From Orientallactaga sibirica (Eukaryota; Chordata; Mammalia; Rodentia; Dipodidae): a stretch of DNA of 64,000 bases. How positions within the stretch are numbered: position 1 is the stretch's first letter; each line of letters starts with the position of its first letter. The DNA is taken from the NCBI GenBank assembly GCA_036365145.1, contig JAEOAD010000034.1, forward strand, positions 17,885,501 to 17,949,500, given 5' to 3'. Below are positions 33,261-44,159 of this stretch, piece after piece. Position numbers and translations under genes: made by a program. The notes below the pieces were generated by a model. It did not search any database. It was given only the letters and a program-made list of their open reading frames with translations, and was not told the DNA's origin.

Positions 33261-34397
33261 ATTAAAATCATAAAAATTTTCTCTATCTCCTCCCTCCCAC
33301 GCCTTCCTTCCACACATATCTCTCCACACATACACACACATCTTGAGAAGGAAATTAATGTTTTAACAAACCAGTAGTAACAATTTGATCTAAAATCTCA
33401 GTGTCTTAAACCTCTCCCATCAACCCTACATCCTTGAACAATAAATAGGCATAAGCCAAGTTGCAAATTATTAAATACTCTGAAAAGAACAAGATTCTAA
33501 AATGAACAAATTAAAAAGGTAATTTCCAAAAGTAAAATCATAGAAGATTCATGGGTATCAGGGACTGGGTTTGACTCTCAAAATTTGATTTAAAAAATAA
33601 CATGAAAGAGAAGGAAAGACAGGGATAAAAAACCTCAGTACAGTGTCATAAAATGGTATGGAATCCTCATCTTGAAATTTCCTGGAGGAAGAGTTTATAC
33701 AGTTCCATAGAGTTAAACAAATGCACAGAATTGAAAGACTACCTCTGACTCCTTAGGTTTTTGAGGTGTAATCTCCATCACTGACATTAAATTACCATAA
33801 GTGATTTACTGTGGCCAACTGAACTCACTCAAAGCTATCCCCATGGCTGTCAGTGACAGGCTCATGCCAGAATATATTCTGTGCAATTTTCTAGGCGTGA
33901 AGTTTCAAGCACATAATTTTATTTCCTTTTCTTTTTTTTCTTTCTGATTTTTTACTCTAAATCTGTCTATGAAGAATAAAGGTATCCCTGTCCCAGGGAT
34001 GGCAAATGCCCATCATAATCTTTACAGAGGACATGGTATAGCATGTGTTCTGTTCACCAGTCTTCCTCTTTTCTGTCAAAAGCATATATCTGATGCAAGA
34101 GAATGTAGAGAGATGGGGAGAATGCTGATTGTAATAGATCCTATTTCGTAGAACACAACTTTATTCCTATGGACTCAATGGGTAGGGTAAGAAAAAATGG
34201 AAGCTTAGAATATTAAACATTTACATCTTTACCTATGTCTATACCTGTGTGTGTCTGTATTTTCATACGTATGTGTACATACATTTATTTTTTCATATAC
34301 AAGTAAAGAATCAATGTACTGTCTCAAAATACTTTCACAACAAAGATCTTTGTAGGACAGATAAGAAATAATATCATTAAAATATTCAATTTCATTA
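33261..34397. other. Unclassified DNA
   Basis: A+T-rich, no gene. T-rich at about 33931-33953. Confidence 0.4.
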
Positions 34398-34412
34398 TCT
34401 ATGGATATTTCT

Positions 34413-35160
34413 TTTTTTTAAATAAATATATATTTTTTATTTATATTATTCTGATTTTACATTCATAGTATTGGTTCCATTGTCCTCCTCCCCGTCCTCC
34501 CACTTTCAAAGGGACCCTCATCAATGGGGAATGTGGGTCATGCACTGATTTTACTCAAGAGTTCTGGTGGATAGGCCCCAGTCTCTGTGCATAGTGCCCC
34601 AACTTGTGACTCTGACAATCTTTCCGCCCCCTCTTCCACGAGTTTCCCTGAGCCACATTGGGGTCATTTTAGTTCTGCTTCCTTGATGAGGTTTTGGGAG
34701 CCTCTGTGTCTCTGGATATCTGGCTTAGTTGGAGTTGGATGTTCTCTGTGTTTATCTCCTTCAGCCTTTTTCTGGTGTTGTGATCGCCTTGAGCGCTGTA
34801 TTCTTGCCCTTCCCCTGCATTGTTCTATGGTTTCAGCTGGTGAGGTGTGGTTAGCTGATCCTTCCTTCAGGTTCGTTGTTCACCTGAAAAGAGATAAGCA
34901 AATTCTCCAACGGAGAGAGAAGTTAGTACTAGATAGAAGGGATAACCATATATGTTTTGGAGGGAACTTTATATGCATTGGCTCTCTTCTAGCCCACATT
35001 TGGTGGCCTCTAGATCTTGGAGACTGAGCTCATTTTTTGTACATGGCTTTGACTTATTTCCCAGTTCCAGCAATGAGTTCCATTCCACTGAATGGATTTA
35101 TTAGCCAAATCAAGAGCAGTTGGTTACCCACCATGGCTGTTTGCCACTACTGCACTTGTC
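34413..35160 (-). mobile_element. L1 3' region (non-inverted part)
   Basis: Minus-strand L1 3' region. It shares long blocks with 38944-39345 ('tctgattttacattcatag', 'ccttcagcctttttctggtg') and matches the reverse complement of 1853-2700. The 146 aa frame here is antisense and not a gene. Confidence 0.8.
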
Positions 35161-35330
35161 CATCACTAGATGAATGGATAACAAAGATGTGGTATATCTA
35201 TACTATGGAATTCTACGTAGCAGTAAGGAAAGATGAAATAAGGAAATTTGAAAAAAAATGGTCAAACATGGAACAGATCATCCTCAGTGAGCTCACCCAA
35301 GCACAAAAAGATAATCGTTGCATGGTCTCT
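35161..35330 (+). pseudogene. L1 ORF2 C-terminal fragment (inverted part)
   Basis: Encodes a stretch with ITKMWYIYTMEFYVAVRKDE and then ILSELTQAQKDN, the well-known C-terminal block of L1 ORF2p (zinc-knuckle-distal end). The plus-strand frame at 35037-35405 enters it from antisense 3' region and leaves it into a SINE. No catalytic (endonuclease or RT) domain is present. The L1 text resumes as 'actgatcactta' after the first SINE (35563-35574). Confidence 0.85.
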
Positions 35331-35562
35331 TTTCTTTTCTTTTCATTTTTTTTCTTTTTTTCTTTTTTTACATCATGTTTATATTTTATTTGCAGAGAAA
35401 TATAGAGAGTATGCCCACGCCAGGGGTCTCCAGCCACTGCAAATGAACTCCAGACATATACACCGCTCTGTGCATCTAGCTTATTTGGGTACTGGAGAAT
35501 TGAACTCGGTTCATTAGGCTTGGCAGGCAAGCGCCTTAAACACTACGCCATCTCTCCAGCCC
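35331..35562 (-). mobile_element. DIP-type SINE, antisense, in L1
   Basis: T-rich tail (35331-35370), then 'atttgcagagaaatatagag', and ending 'catctctccagccc'. Inserted in the ORF2 end of the inverted L1 segment. Confidence 0.85.
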
Positions 35563-35574
35563 ACTGATCACTTA

Positions 35575-35619
35575 TTTAATAGATGGTAGATAGAAGATAG
35601 ATAGATAGATGATAGATAG

Positions 35620-35657
<38 letters not shown>

Positions 35658-35847
35658 AGATAGAGAGGAAGGGAGAGGGAGAGACATTGAGAGAGAGAGA
35701 GAATGGGTGCACCAGGGCCTCCAGCCTCTGCAAAAGAACTTCAGATGCCACTTTGTATATCTGCCTGACATGGGTCCTGGGGAACTGAGCTCGAGTCGTT
35801 AGGCTTGGCAGGCAAGCACCTTAACTGCTAAGCCATCCATCCAGCCC
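35575..35847 (-). mobile_element. DIP-type SINE with (GATA)n, antisense
   Basis: Second antisense SINE, with a GATA/GA microsatellite at about 35584-35705 grown from its TC stretch. It ends 'ccatccatccagccc'. Confidence 0.85.
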
Positions 35848-35859
35848 ATTGCATTCAAA

Positions 35860-36187
35860 AACATCACATGAGAAGCTCAAGGATCTCGGGTCATCCCACT
35901 CTTGGTCTCCAATGCCCCATTGGCTCTCTGGATTGCCTCCTTCCTCCTGTGCTTCACCCACCCTGGGGCGCTGGTCACTGGTGGGTACAGACAGGACTCT
36001 CTCGCCAAGCCCCGGGCTGGGAGCGCTCGCAGGAGGCAAGCGTGGTGGTGCGGCGGCGAGTGCCAGAGCGCTAGCCGGCCTCCCACGCCAGGGCCGCCTC
36101 CCACAACCCCTCAGTTCCTCCTCCAGTTGGTACTTGCTGAGCGGAGTGCTGCGACGCCCACCGCCGGGCTTCCGCAGGTCACACTCC
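35860..36187. other. CpG-rich segment at the end of the L1 insertion
   Basis: Strikingly G+C-rich with many CpGs (for example 'ggtggtgcggcggcgagtgc'), ending exactly at the target duplication. It is therefore part of the inserted unit, not of the old locus. It is probably the first part of this L1 subfamily's 3' UTR; an L1 5' UTR piece or a captured cellular exon is possible. Overlapping frames (120, 100, 75 aa) occur on both strands, as expected for stop-poor G+C-rich DNA. Confidence 0.6.
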
Positions 36188-36202
36188 TCTATGGATATTT
36201 CT

Positions 36203-37309
36203 AAAGACTGAAACAGTAGTTTCTATTATTTTAAGCAGTCATGCCAGTGTAAATCTCACATACTTTTTAATGTTATATAGTTTAATAAATCACAAATTTG
36301 AATAGTATGTATGCAGACATATTTCAATTATCAAGCTGTGTTGTACATATTGAGAAATTAATTATTGTTCTTTGAACACAAATGTTCAATCAGATATTAA
36401 AATAAAATTTTAGCCACTCACATTTTGACCTGGCATTACTCATTAACAATGTAATTTGAAGGGCCTATCAAGTATGTTCAGAGCTAAAACTAAAATTAAT
36501 CATATAAAATAAGTATGGATTATTCTAACGTGCCTGGGAAGGAGCAAGCCAGAGGAAGGTTAATGGCGACTAGCTGATCAACTCAGATTCTACTTTTCAC
36601 ACCCAGGTTTCAAGCCTCCCAACCCCCAAAAAAGTATATGAAGAAGGGGTGAAGCAGAGGGAAACTAAATACCAGCTCCAAGCCCAAAGAGAAGTCTGGA
36701 GCTGATCTCACTCCAAAAGGCCAGACAGAGAATAGGACTGGAAGAACAGAGTTCAGTTTGGAAACCAGTAAAGCCAGACTTCCCAAGGTCTTACCAGCAT
36801 TTGCCAGGAGGTGGCACACACACAGAAGATCCTGCATAGGCCCCACCCCAGTGGATAGTCTTCAATCCCCGCCCACCATGAGCACTTTAGACCAGGCCAC
36901 CCAATACAGCATATACAAGGGCTGCTATTGCTGCATCCTCACTGAGACAAATTATCTCTATATGGGCTGACACCTATGCAAAGCAAATAACACATGACAC
37001 CAAGCAAAGGAATACCAAGATTACCTAGTCCCCATATGAAAGCTAAGACAAAGAATCCTGAAATGAAACCTTGAGAGTACCAAAAGCTGTAAGAGAAAAT
37101 CAGCTTGCTACCTACAGAGTTAGGGTCATCAGAAGGAGGTAGAGGAGGAGGCATAGGATGAAGAGAAGGAGAAGAAGATGGAGAAGGCAAAAGAATAGAA
37201 AGAAAAAAAAAACAGTGTCTGGTTTGAGATTGAGTCCCTAAAGCATAACAGAGAACAAAACATGATGTCTGGGAGAAAAAGTTCAGCAGGAGAAATTCTT
37301 ATTAAAAAT
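36203..37309. other. Unique-looking DNA
   Basis: No gene or clear repeat. Short frames at 36.6-37.2 kb on both strands have no domain. Purine-rich at 37130-37220. Confidence 0.4.
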
Positions 37310-37319
37310 TGCCACTATG

Positions 37320-37485
37320 TCGTTGGAGAGATGGCTTAGGAGTTAAGGCACATGCCTGCGAAGCCAAAGGATCTTGGTTTGACTCTCCATGTCCCACATA
37401 CAAGGGAGTTCAATTGCAGTGGCTAGAAGCCCTGGTGTGCCCATTCTCACTCTCCCTCACTCTCTTTCTCTCTCTCTGTCTCAAA

Positions 37486-37524
<39 letters not shown>

Positions 37525-37537
37525 AATCTTTAAAAAA
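37320..37537 (+). mobile_element. DIP-type SINE with (AAAT)n tail
   Basis: Target duplications 'tgccactatg' at 37310-37319 and 37538-37547 are perfect. The tail holds about ten AAAT units (37483-37525). The body is slightly shortened ('cccacatacaagggagttca'). Confidence 0.9.
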
Positions 37538-37547
37538 TGCCACTATG

Positions 37548-38757
37548 GGTGCAATAAGGACTGTGAATTAGAGCAGGGAACAGAAAAGAAAGTCCTCTTA
37601 GAAGAGCCCACTGCCGCTTCCAGAGTCCATGCAAGGGTTCAAGTGGGATTAGTAGGTAAAACAATAAGTTTAATGGCATCTGGAGCAGGTTGTCGCATCT
37701 TGGAATAACCAACAAGCTACTTGGACTCAGAGATCTTCCCTAGACTTAGCAACTGGGTTTCAAAAGGGTATTGATCTCCGTGGTACCTACTAAGTGACCT
37801 GTGCCAGGTCCTAGCTTAAAATCTTCCAGTTTATTTTCTCAAAGTGTTGCCCTCCCAGTATTGTTTTAAAGTACAAATTTCCTGAGGAATTAAAGCTCTG
37901 AAAAGTTTTTGAGAATGCTGAGTACATCAGTTCTCTCTTGACAGAGGCAGGTAACAAGGTTCCTTGGTTACAAGGCTAAACTAACATTCTGCTGTGACCC
38001 TGGTTACCCTCTAACCCAGGTCAAGACAGGAGTGAGCTGTGACTGACACTTCTTACCCCACACATGGCCTCTGGTGACTGGGGGTTGACACCTCACCAGC
38101 CCTCCTCCCAGGGTGCCCCATCATCTCTCCTGTGAAATTGACAGCTTTTTGGCATTGCTGACAAATGACTCATTGCCAGACACATAAAATGACTTCAATC
38201 TTCTCTTTTAGAAGTCTCACAGATTACCTCCTCCGCCCCTGCTATCCTGACAACTTCACCCTAACAGTGCTTTATGTTAAAAATCAGACTGATTATGCCA
38301 GAAAGAGAGAGGGTTAGCACAATTAGAGTTCAGTTTTCATCACAGATACGTACAGATGACCTGTTTAGGTCAATGTTCCTAGGGGCCTGCAGTCTGCCTA
38401 CCTAGAGCTACTGGACCAGTTGTTTCCTCTACTCTTTCAGGACCCACTGTCCTCCTCACAGAACCTGTGATGTTCTGTCTTCCCCGAGGAAGGGGGCAGC
38501 TCTTCTGCAGTCCCCTACTTTGTGATGTGGGGTACCAACCTGACTTGTCAGTCAAGTCAGAAGCCAAGGTACCAGTTCATGTTCATTTCCCTCTTTCACC
38601 TCCTCAGCCAATCTGTCACTAAGATGCTTTTCTTCCTTTGCTTTAGCATCAGTAGTTTGCTGTGCCTCTGAATCACACTACCATCACTTTATTCTACAAT
38701 ATTCCGTCTCTATATCTCTGGCTCTATGCATAACCCTTCCAGCAGAAAAGCCCCAAA
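37548..38757. other. Unique-looking DNA
   Basis: No gene. The section 37840-38340 is repeat-free and of balanced composition, and includes an AP-1/MAF-type motif pair (38156-38172). A 62 aa minus-strand frame at 38379-38567 has no recognisable domain. Confidence 0.4.
38130..38200. promoter_or_regulatory. Candidate AP-1/MAF-type regulatory patch
   Basis: TGACAG (38139-38144), TGCTGAC (38156-38162, MARE half-site) and a consensus AP-1 site TGACTCA (38166-38172) occur within 34 bp of repeat-free DNA. Motif identity is direct; activity is inference. Confidence 0.3.
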
Positions 38758-38773
38758 GTAACTACTCTTTTTT

Positions 38774-38930
38774 TGTTGTTGCTCTTTGTTTGTTTTTGTT
38801 TTACGAGCTAGGGTCTCACTCTGGCCCAGAGTAACCTGGAATTCACTATGTAGTCTCAGGGTAGCCTCGAAGTCATGACGAACCTCCTGAGTGCTGGGAT
38901 TAAAGGCATGTGGCACTACACCCTGTCCAA
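38774..38930 (-). mobile_element. B1 SINE, antisense
   Basis: 'agggtctcactctggcccag', 'gaattcactatgtagtctca', 'gtgctgggattaaaggcatg'. Target duplications are 'gtaactactctt' (38758-38769) and 'gtaactattctt' (38932-38943). Confidence 0.9.
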
Positions 38931-38943
38931 TGTAACTATTCTT

Positions 38944-39345
38944 TTTTATTATATATATGTTTTTATTTATATTAATCTGATTCTACATTCATAGTATTGG
39001 TTCCATTGTCCTCCTCCTTGTCCTCCCTCTTCCAAAGGGACCCTCATCAATGGGGAATGTGGGTCATGCATTGTGGGGGTTGTCAAGAGTTCTGGGGGGC
39101 AGGCCCCAGTCTGTGTGCATAATGCTCCAACTTGTGACTCTAACATTCTTTCTGCCCCCTCTTCCGTGCGTTTCCCTGAGCCACACTGGGGTCATTTTAG
39201 TTCTACTTCAGTGATGAGGTTTTGGGAGCCTCTGTGTCTCTGGATATCTGGCTTAGTTGGAGTTGGAAGTTCTCTGTGTTTATCTCCTTCAGCCTTTTTC
39301 TGGTGTGATCGCCATGAACGCTGAACTCTTGCCCTTCCCCTGCGT
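38944..39345 (-). mobile_element. L1 3' end, antisense, 5'-truncated
   Basis: 402-bp L1 3' fragment nearly collinear with 34430-34830. Perfect 13-bp target duplications 'tgtaactattctt' at 38931-38943 and 39346-39358. It inserted at the right-hand flank copy of the B1. The 83 aa frame is antisense. Confidence 0.9.
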
Positions 39346-39559
39346 TGTAACTATTCTTAAACACAGAACATCTGAAACAACTGCTCTTAACTTTAACTTC
39401 GGTATAGTCTTCTGGTTGGATTCAAAGTGCTCTCTAAATGCCTCTCTTGTCTCTTAACTCTGGACCACCTTCACTAGTGTGCCTACTATACCATGCTCCA
39501 AAGCTCCTCGCCTCTTTGCTCATTCTTGCCTAGAATGACTAATTTCCCTTAATTCCTCT

Positions 39560-39887
39560 GTTTCATGTATATGTGTGTGGTGTGTGTATTGCGTATATAT
39601 GTGTGTGGCCACATGTGTAAGCATGCAATGGATGGAAGCCACAGGTTAATATCAGGTGCTTTCCTCCTGGGCTGTCTGCTTTGGCTTTTATCGGAACCTC
39701 TCATTGAACGTGGAGCTCCCAGATTTAGCTAATTTAGCTAGTCCACATTCCAAGGTATACTCATGTCTGTACTTCTCCAGTGCTGGAATTTCAGGTGGGA
39801 GCTGCTGCCCATAGCCTGTACCTGAGGATCCAAACAGGCTCTCACACTTGCCTGGTGCTTTACCAAATGAGTCACTTCCCTAGCCCC
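39560..39887 (-). mobile_element. B4 SINE, antisense
   Basis: GT-rich start, a B1-like middle ('ccagtgctggaatttcaggt') and an ID-like end ('gctttaccaaatgagtcact' then 'tagcccc'). Confidence 0.65.
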
Positions 39888-39924
39888 TGCTTTTCTTCTG
39901 TTTCTTTATTCTACACTAGCAGTT

Positions 39925-40270
39925 ACCTGCTTGTTGCTTGGACAAGACCCCTAAACAGAAACAGCTTATGGAAGGAAAGGATTTATTTTGAATTAGAGTT
40001 TCTAAAGAAAATTTCATCATGTCAGGGAAATCATGACATGAATAGAAAACTTGGTGTCACCTTTTATTACACCAACAAGGAAGAAACAGCAGTAGTGAGC
40101 TAGATAGCTCTGGCAAAGGGAGAGTATTTTAAAATCCCAAGGACTGTCCCAGTGACACATCTTCTCCAGTAAGGCCCTAACTACCAGAGACTCCACCAAC
40201 TGATAATTTAGTATGAGATATAATTATAAAAATATGAGATTATTGGGGATACTCCATGCTCAAATTACAC
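39925..40270 (-). mobile_element. MaLR-type LTR, antisense
   Basis: 'cagaaacagcttatggaagg', 'aaaggatttattttgaatta', 'tcttctccagtaaggcccta', 'ggatactccatgctcaaatt'. The 107 aa frame across it is incidental. Confidence 0.65.
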
Positions 40271-40599
40271 CCACCAATACCATCTCATTCTTTAGGGATC
40301 ATTTATGACATGCCATTTTCCAAAAGATTAAATAAATGCCCTTTCTAAGACACAAAGACTGTGCACCCTCCCTGTGCCTTGCCATAAATTCATTAACATA
40401 TTGGTTCTTTCACTTGTCTTCTGTCACAATAAAGTATGAGTAGAGCCTTATGTGACTGTATACTCTGAGACATACTCAGAAAATAGCAAGGATCAATACA
40501 ATCCATCTTTCTGTCCAAAGGCAGGATTTCTTTTATCAGTAAATACATAGGATACATCATGAGTTTCCCCATACAAAGCCATATCACTCCATTATCCTA

Positions 40600-40917
40600 T
40601 TGGTAGGTGTGTGGGGGAGCATGTGTATGGGTAGGTGTGCAGGTATGTGAAGGCTAGAAGTCAACTTCAGATGTCTCACTTGATCACTTTCCACCTTATT
40701 CTTTGAGATAGGAGATATCGTTGAACTTAGAGCTCACTAATTACATTAGACTATCCATCAAGTGAGCCCCAGGGATTCCCTGTCTTCACCTGCCCAGTGC
40801 GGTGATTACAGGTACATACCACCATGTCTGCCATTTTACACAGGCTCTGGATTTCCAAACTCAGGCCCTCATGCTTGTGCAGCGAGCACTCATTACTGAG
40901 CCATCTTCTCAGCCTCA
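40600..40917 (-). mobile_element. B4 SINE, antisense
   Basis: 'tgtgaaggctagaagtcaac', 'tcaagtgagccccagggatt', 'cccagtgcggtgattacagg', 'cactcattactgagccatct'. Close to full length. Confidence 0.8.
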
Positions 40918-40959
40918 CCCCATTGAATCTCTATAACAGACTTCTATGGAGTGTTAACT

Positions 40960-41080
40960 AATTTTAAAACTAATTTTATGGATAATTAACTAATTTTTGG
41001 ATAAGAAAACTTGTCCTCAGGGAGGCTGAGTGACTTGCTTGTTTTATGTAGCTACTAGAAGGCTTTAACATCAGTAATTG
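40960..41080 (+). mobile_element. MIR relic
   Basis: 'ggaggctgagtgacttgctt' and 'gtagctactagaagg' match the MIR 3' half. Confidence 0.55.
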
Positions 41081-41274
41081 CTGGGTGATCCTACCTGGAC
41101 TCAGTATTAAGTGGTTACAGTTATGGGCCTAGACCATGAGGAATGGGATGTTAAACCGAAGGGAGTGGGAAGGTTATTCTGAGAAACACTAGAAATGTGT
41201 CACTCAACATTAGCATCAATAGGAACATAGGCAGAACTTGGAGGAAGGGGACAGGAAAGAAAAGTCTAGCCCCA

Positions 41275-41370
41275 GGGTTTTTCTGTCAGTCACTAGCTGT
41301 GTGATTTGAGCCAGTTGCCTAAATTGGTTTTCTGGTGTATGCAATGAGAACAATAAAAATGCCAAGTCCT
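41275..41370 (+). mobile_element. MIR relic
   Basis: 'cactagctgtgtgatttgag', 'ccagttgcctaaattggttt' and a degraded 'gcaatgagaacaataaaaat' follow MIR. Confidence 0.6.
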
Positions 41371-43990
41371 TTCTGTTATAATGAAGACAGAGAGAAAAAT
41401 GGATATAGATATGTAGATATAGATGTAAATATAGTCCCCAAAATATACTTGGACAAAATGTGAGGGCTCAGATTATGGTTGTTATTTCTTCTACTGCTTT
41501 CCTAGTTGGCAACTGGCATTGAAGAGACTGCTTCAAAATTTAGACTAGTCAAGCAACAATTTATTTCATTCTCAGAAGAGATAAGCAAGAGGTAGATTTC
41601 TGACACTAATTAAAGCATACACTTCCAAGATGACCTCTTCACTTACTCATCTAGTGCCTAGAATCAGATGTCAATTGTGCCAAGAATGGATACTCCTTGT
41701 CAGCTGGGCGCCTAGGGCCCAGTCACTAAGCAGAGTGATGGCTTTACAGGGTGTGGGTACTTCCCCATTATGACTTGTTTCCCAGAGGTGAAAAAGTACT
41801 ATGAAAAAGTCAAAAGCTTTTTTTTTTTAAATAATATAGTCTCAGAAGATGCAGAGAGTAACTTGTGATACATTTAGTCAAAAAAGTCACAAAGTCAAAA
41901 TCAAAAGGAGGCAATTAGAGTCCATCTTTCAGTGGTGCCCATGGAAGAACTTGTAGCCATCTTTACATCATACTCCTAGTGATTCTGGGGTTAGCGTCAT
42001 GACACTGAGGCAGATTGGCAGTAATCAGAGAAGGAGCAGGAAAGGGGATGACTGAGAGACCAGCTACTGAGAAACTGCCACACTGATGTGGTGGAATAGG
42101 AAGAGCCACTTCTCATCTCTCCACAGCACTCTGAAAAGCCAGTGAGAAGTAAGCAACGGGAATTTTTCATCCCCAGGGGTGCATATATAAAGTGGGGCAT
42201 CAGGAACTGCCCTTTGAAAAGGTGCTGAGGATGCAGGTGCACCTCTGGGACTTCTTTTCTCACTCACCTGAAATGGAGCTCTGACTTCTCCTATCTTTTT
42301 TGTCTCTTACCTGATAGAGGTCACCGGAGTCATTTTTATAAACTGTCAAGTTAAGAGCATGAAAGGTCTCTGCTATCTTGGCCATCACAAGCCAGCATTA
42401 CTCATGGGGAACAAGGGAGGAGGCCGAAAGACGGCTCAGCAAAGCAGGTGCTGTACATAAAAAGACAATTTCTAATACAATGCTATTCACATTGCTTTCC
42501 TTACTCACTGAGCTCATTCTTTTAACCACGTTGTGTGTGTGTGTGTGTGTGTGTGTGTCAGCACAAGATATGCATGGCCTCTTTTCATAGTTCACTGGTC
42601 TGTTTAAAGAAAAAAAAATAATACATTACTGTGGGGCTGACCTCTTCTTACCTGATAATCCCCTCAATGTCCCTATTATAATCTGATAAACTCAGAAAGG
42701 GCTAAATAATTTAATGGTTTCTCCTGCTCTTCAGTACTCTTCCTGACACCAACAACATAGACAAAGTTAACTATACAAAAAAATCATTCACAAACATTCT
42801 TTCAAACACTTGCACACATGTATCTCATTTTCAAATATGTCCCATTTGAATGAAAGTTTGAGACTCTCAATTTTCAAAAATGTACATGGACTCTCTAATC
42901 ATGTAATTCATAGACACATAAAAAAACATATATAGACAAGTAGAATGCCCTATCTCTTTAAAAGTACAGTTATACAACCATTCTGTGCAAATATGCATAC
43001 TTTCCAGTATGCAGAGATTCCCTTACTTGCTAAATATATATTTTCAAATCGTTAAGCCATCCTTCCCATACTGACAGCACATAGCCATCCCCACATAGAG
43101 AACCTAACAAACTCTGAGACTACCAGCATGCAAAACAGAAGTGCAAAAAAAAAAAGCACAAAGTAAAGGAAAAGGAAAATAGGTTTGTAGACCCCCTTGA
43201 AATTACTAAAGTTAACAGCACTTCCAGGGGCCTCTAGACACACCTCACAAGCACACAACATGCCTAAATTTGAATGAAATCTAACCCAGACATACACATA
43301 CACACATGTACAAATTGTTGTGGTTCAGATTACTCTCAATTGAAATAATCTCTCTTGAAGAGAGAAAGGAGCCTCAGGAAGTCAAGGAAACCTAAAACTT
43401 AAAGGTTATATAACCACTCCCCAGGGTTATATTAGTTAGAAACTGAAACATTCCTTCTGGGGGAGATGGCAGGAAGGAAGTGCCAAAGACTCAGGAAATC
43501 TACAAGTCTGGGACAGGGATGCCAGACCTGCCAAATATCTGCAAAGGAGACTCTGATTGAACTGTCCGCAACTGGTGTGGTGCAGTGAGCACAAGACAGT
43601 ACAGGTCCCACTGCAGAAGAAACCAATGGACCCATGGTCGGGAATTAAGCTCCAGTCTTAACCTCTGTGAATTAACTAATTTATAGGGGGACCGTGGAAA
43701 ACTCTTGTCACCTTCCAGCCTTTGTCTGTCTCTCTGTAAAACCAGAGGTCAGGACTTGACAGTCTTCTTTTTATGATTCCTAAAGCTGTAATTCAGAGTG
43801 TGTGGATGATTCTGAGCCAGAAACCTCTAGCAGGTAACAACTCTTCCTTTGACTAAATAAGGACACTGGATTCTTTTATGTAAGTGCTATAGGAAAATGT
43901 ATGCAAAATTTAGAATTAAAAAATGAAGAACAAAACACAGTTTGAGTCCTTGATCTGCTTGGAATTAATTTAAATGAATCCACAATTGTT
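41371..43990. other. Unique-looking DNA
   Basis: No gene. Contains a GATATA-rich patch (41401-41432), a (GT)n run (42531-42558) and several short frames (61-88 aa) without domains. 'catatataaagtgg' at about 42182 is TATA-like, but nothing around it supports a promoter. Confidence 0.4.
42531..42558 (+). repeat. (GT)n microsatellite
   Basis: About 13-14 uninterrupted GT units. Confidence 0.9.
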
Positions 43991-44159
43991 AATTATTAGC
44001 ATAGCATCTTACTTGCACAAGTGTTGTGTAGTGTATGGGATCATAGACTCATGTGGAATGATCTCTCAGCAGTTTGGAATGAATGATGCATCAACAGAGA
44101 ATATGCTTGTACATTTTAAGTTAATTGATATAAGCTACACTTAAAAATTTTTAACCTTC

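Larger units (their letters stand above)
34398..36202 (-). mobile_element. L1 insertion with 5' inversion and perfect 15-bp target duplication
   Basis: The whole block 34413-36187 lies between two copies of TCTATGGATATTTCT (34398-34412 and 36188-36202). The left part (34413-35160) is an L1 3' region on the minus strand, ending in a T-rich start (A tail). The part beginning at about 35161 is L1 in the opposite orientation and encodes the ORF2 C-terminus. This is the layout left by twin priming. Two DIP SINEs inserted into it later. The right-hand 300 bp is CpG-rich. Confidence 0.85.

Noticed and set aside
34587..35027. 146-aa plus-strand reading frame
   Set aside because: Lies antisense in an L1 3' region. 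A related shorter frame recurs in the sister copy at 39073-39324, as expected for a repeat.
35584..35705. Regular short repeats suggesting an array
   Set aside because: GATA/GA microsatellite in a SINE; a CRISPR array would need repeated units with unique spacers and is not expected in a mammal.
35849..36211. 120-aa and overlapping 100/75-aa frames in G+C-rich DNA
   Set aside because: The segment is inside a target-duplicated L1 insertion and frames are open on both strands, as expected when stop codons are rare.
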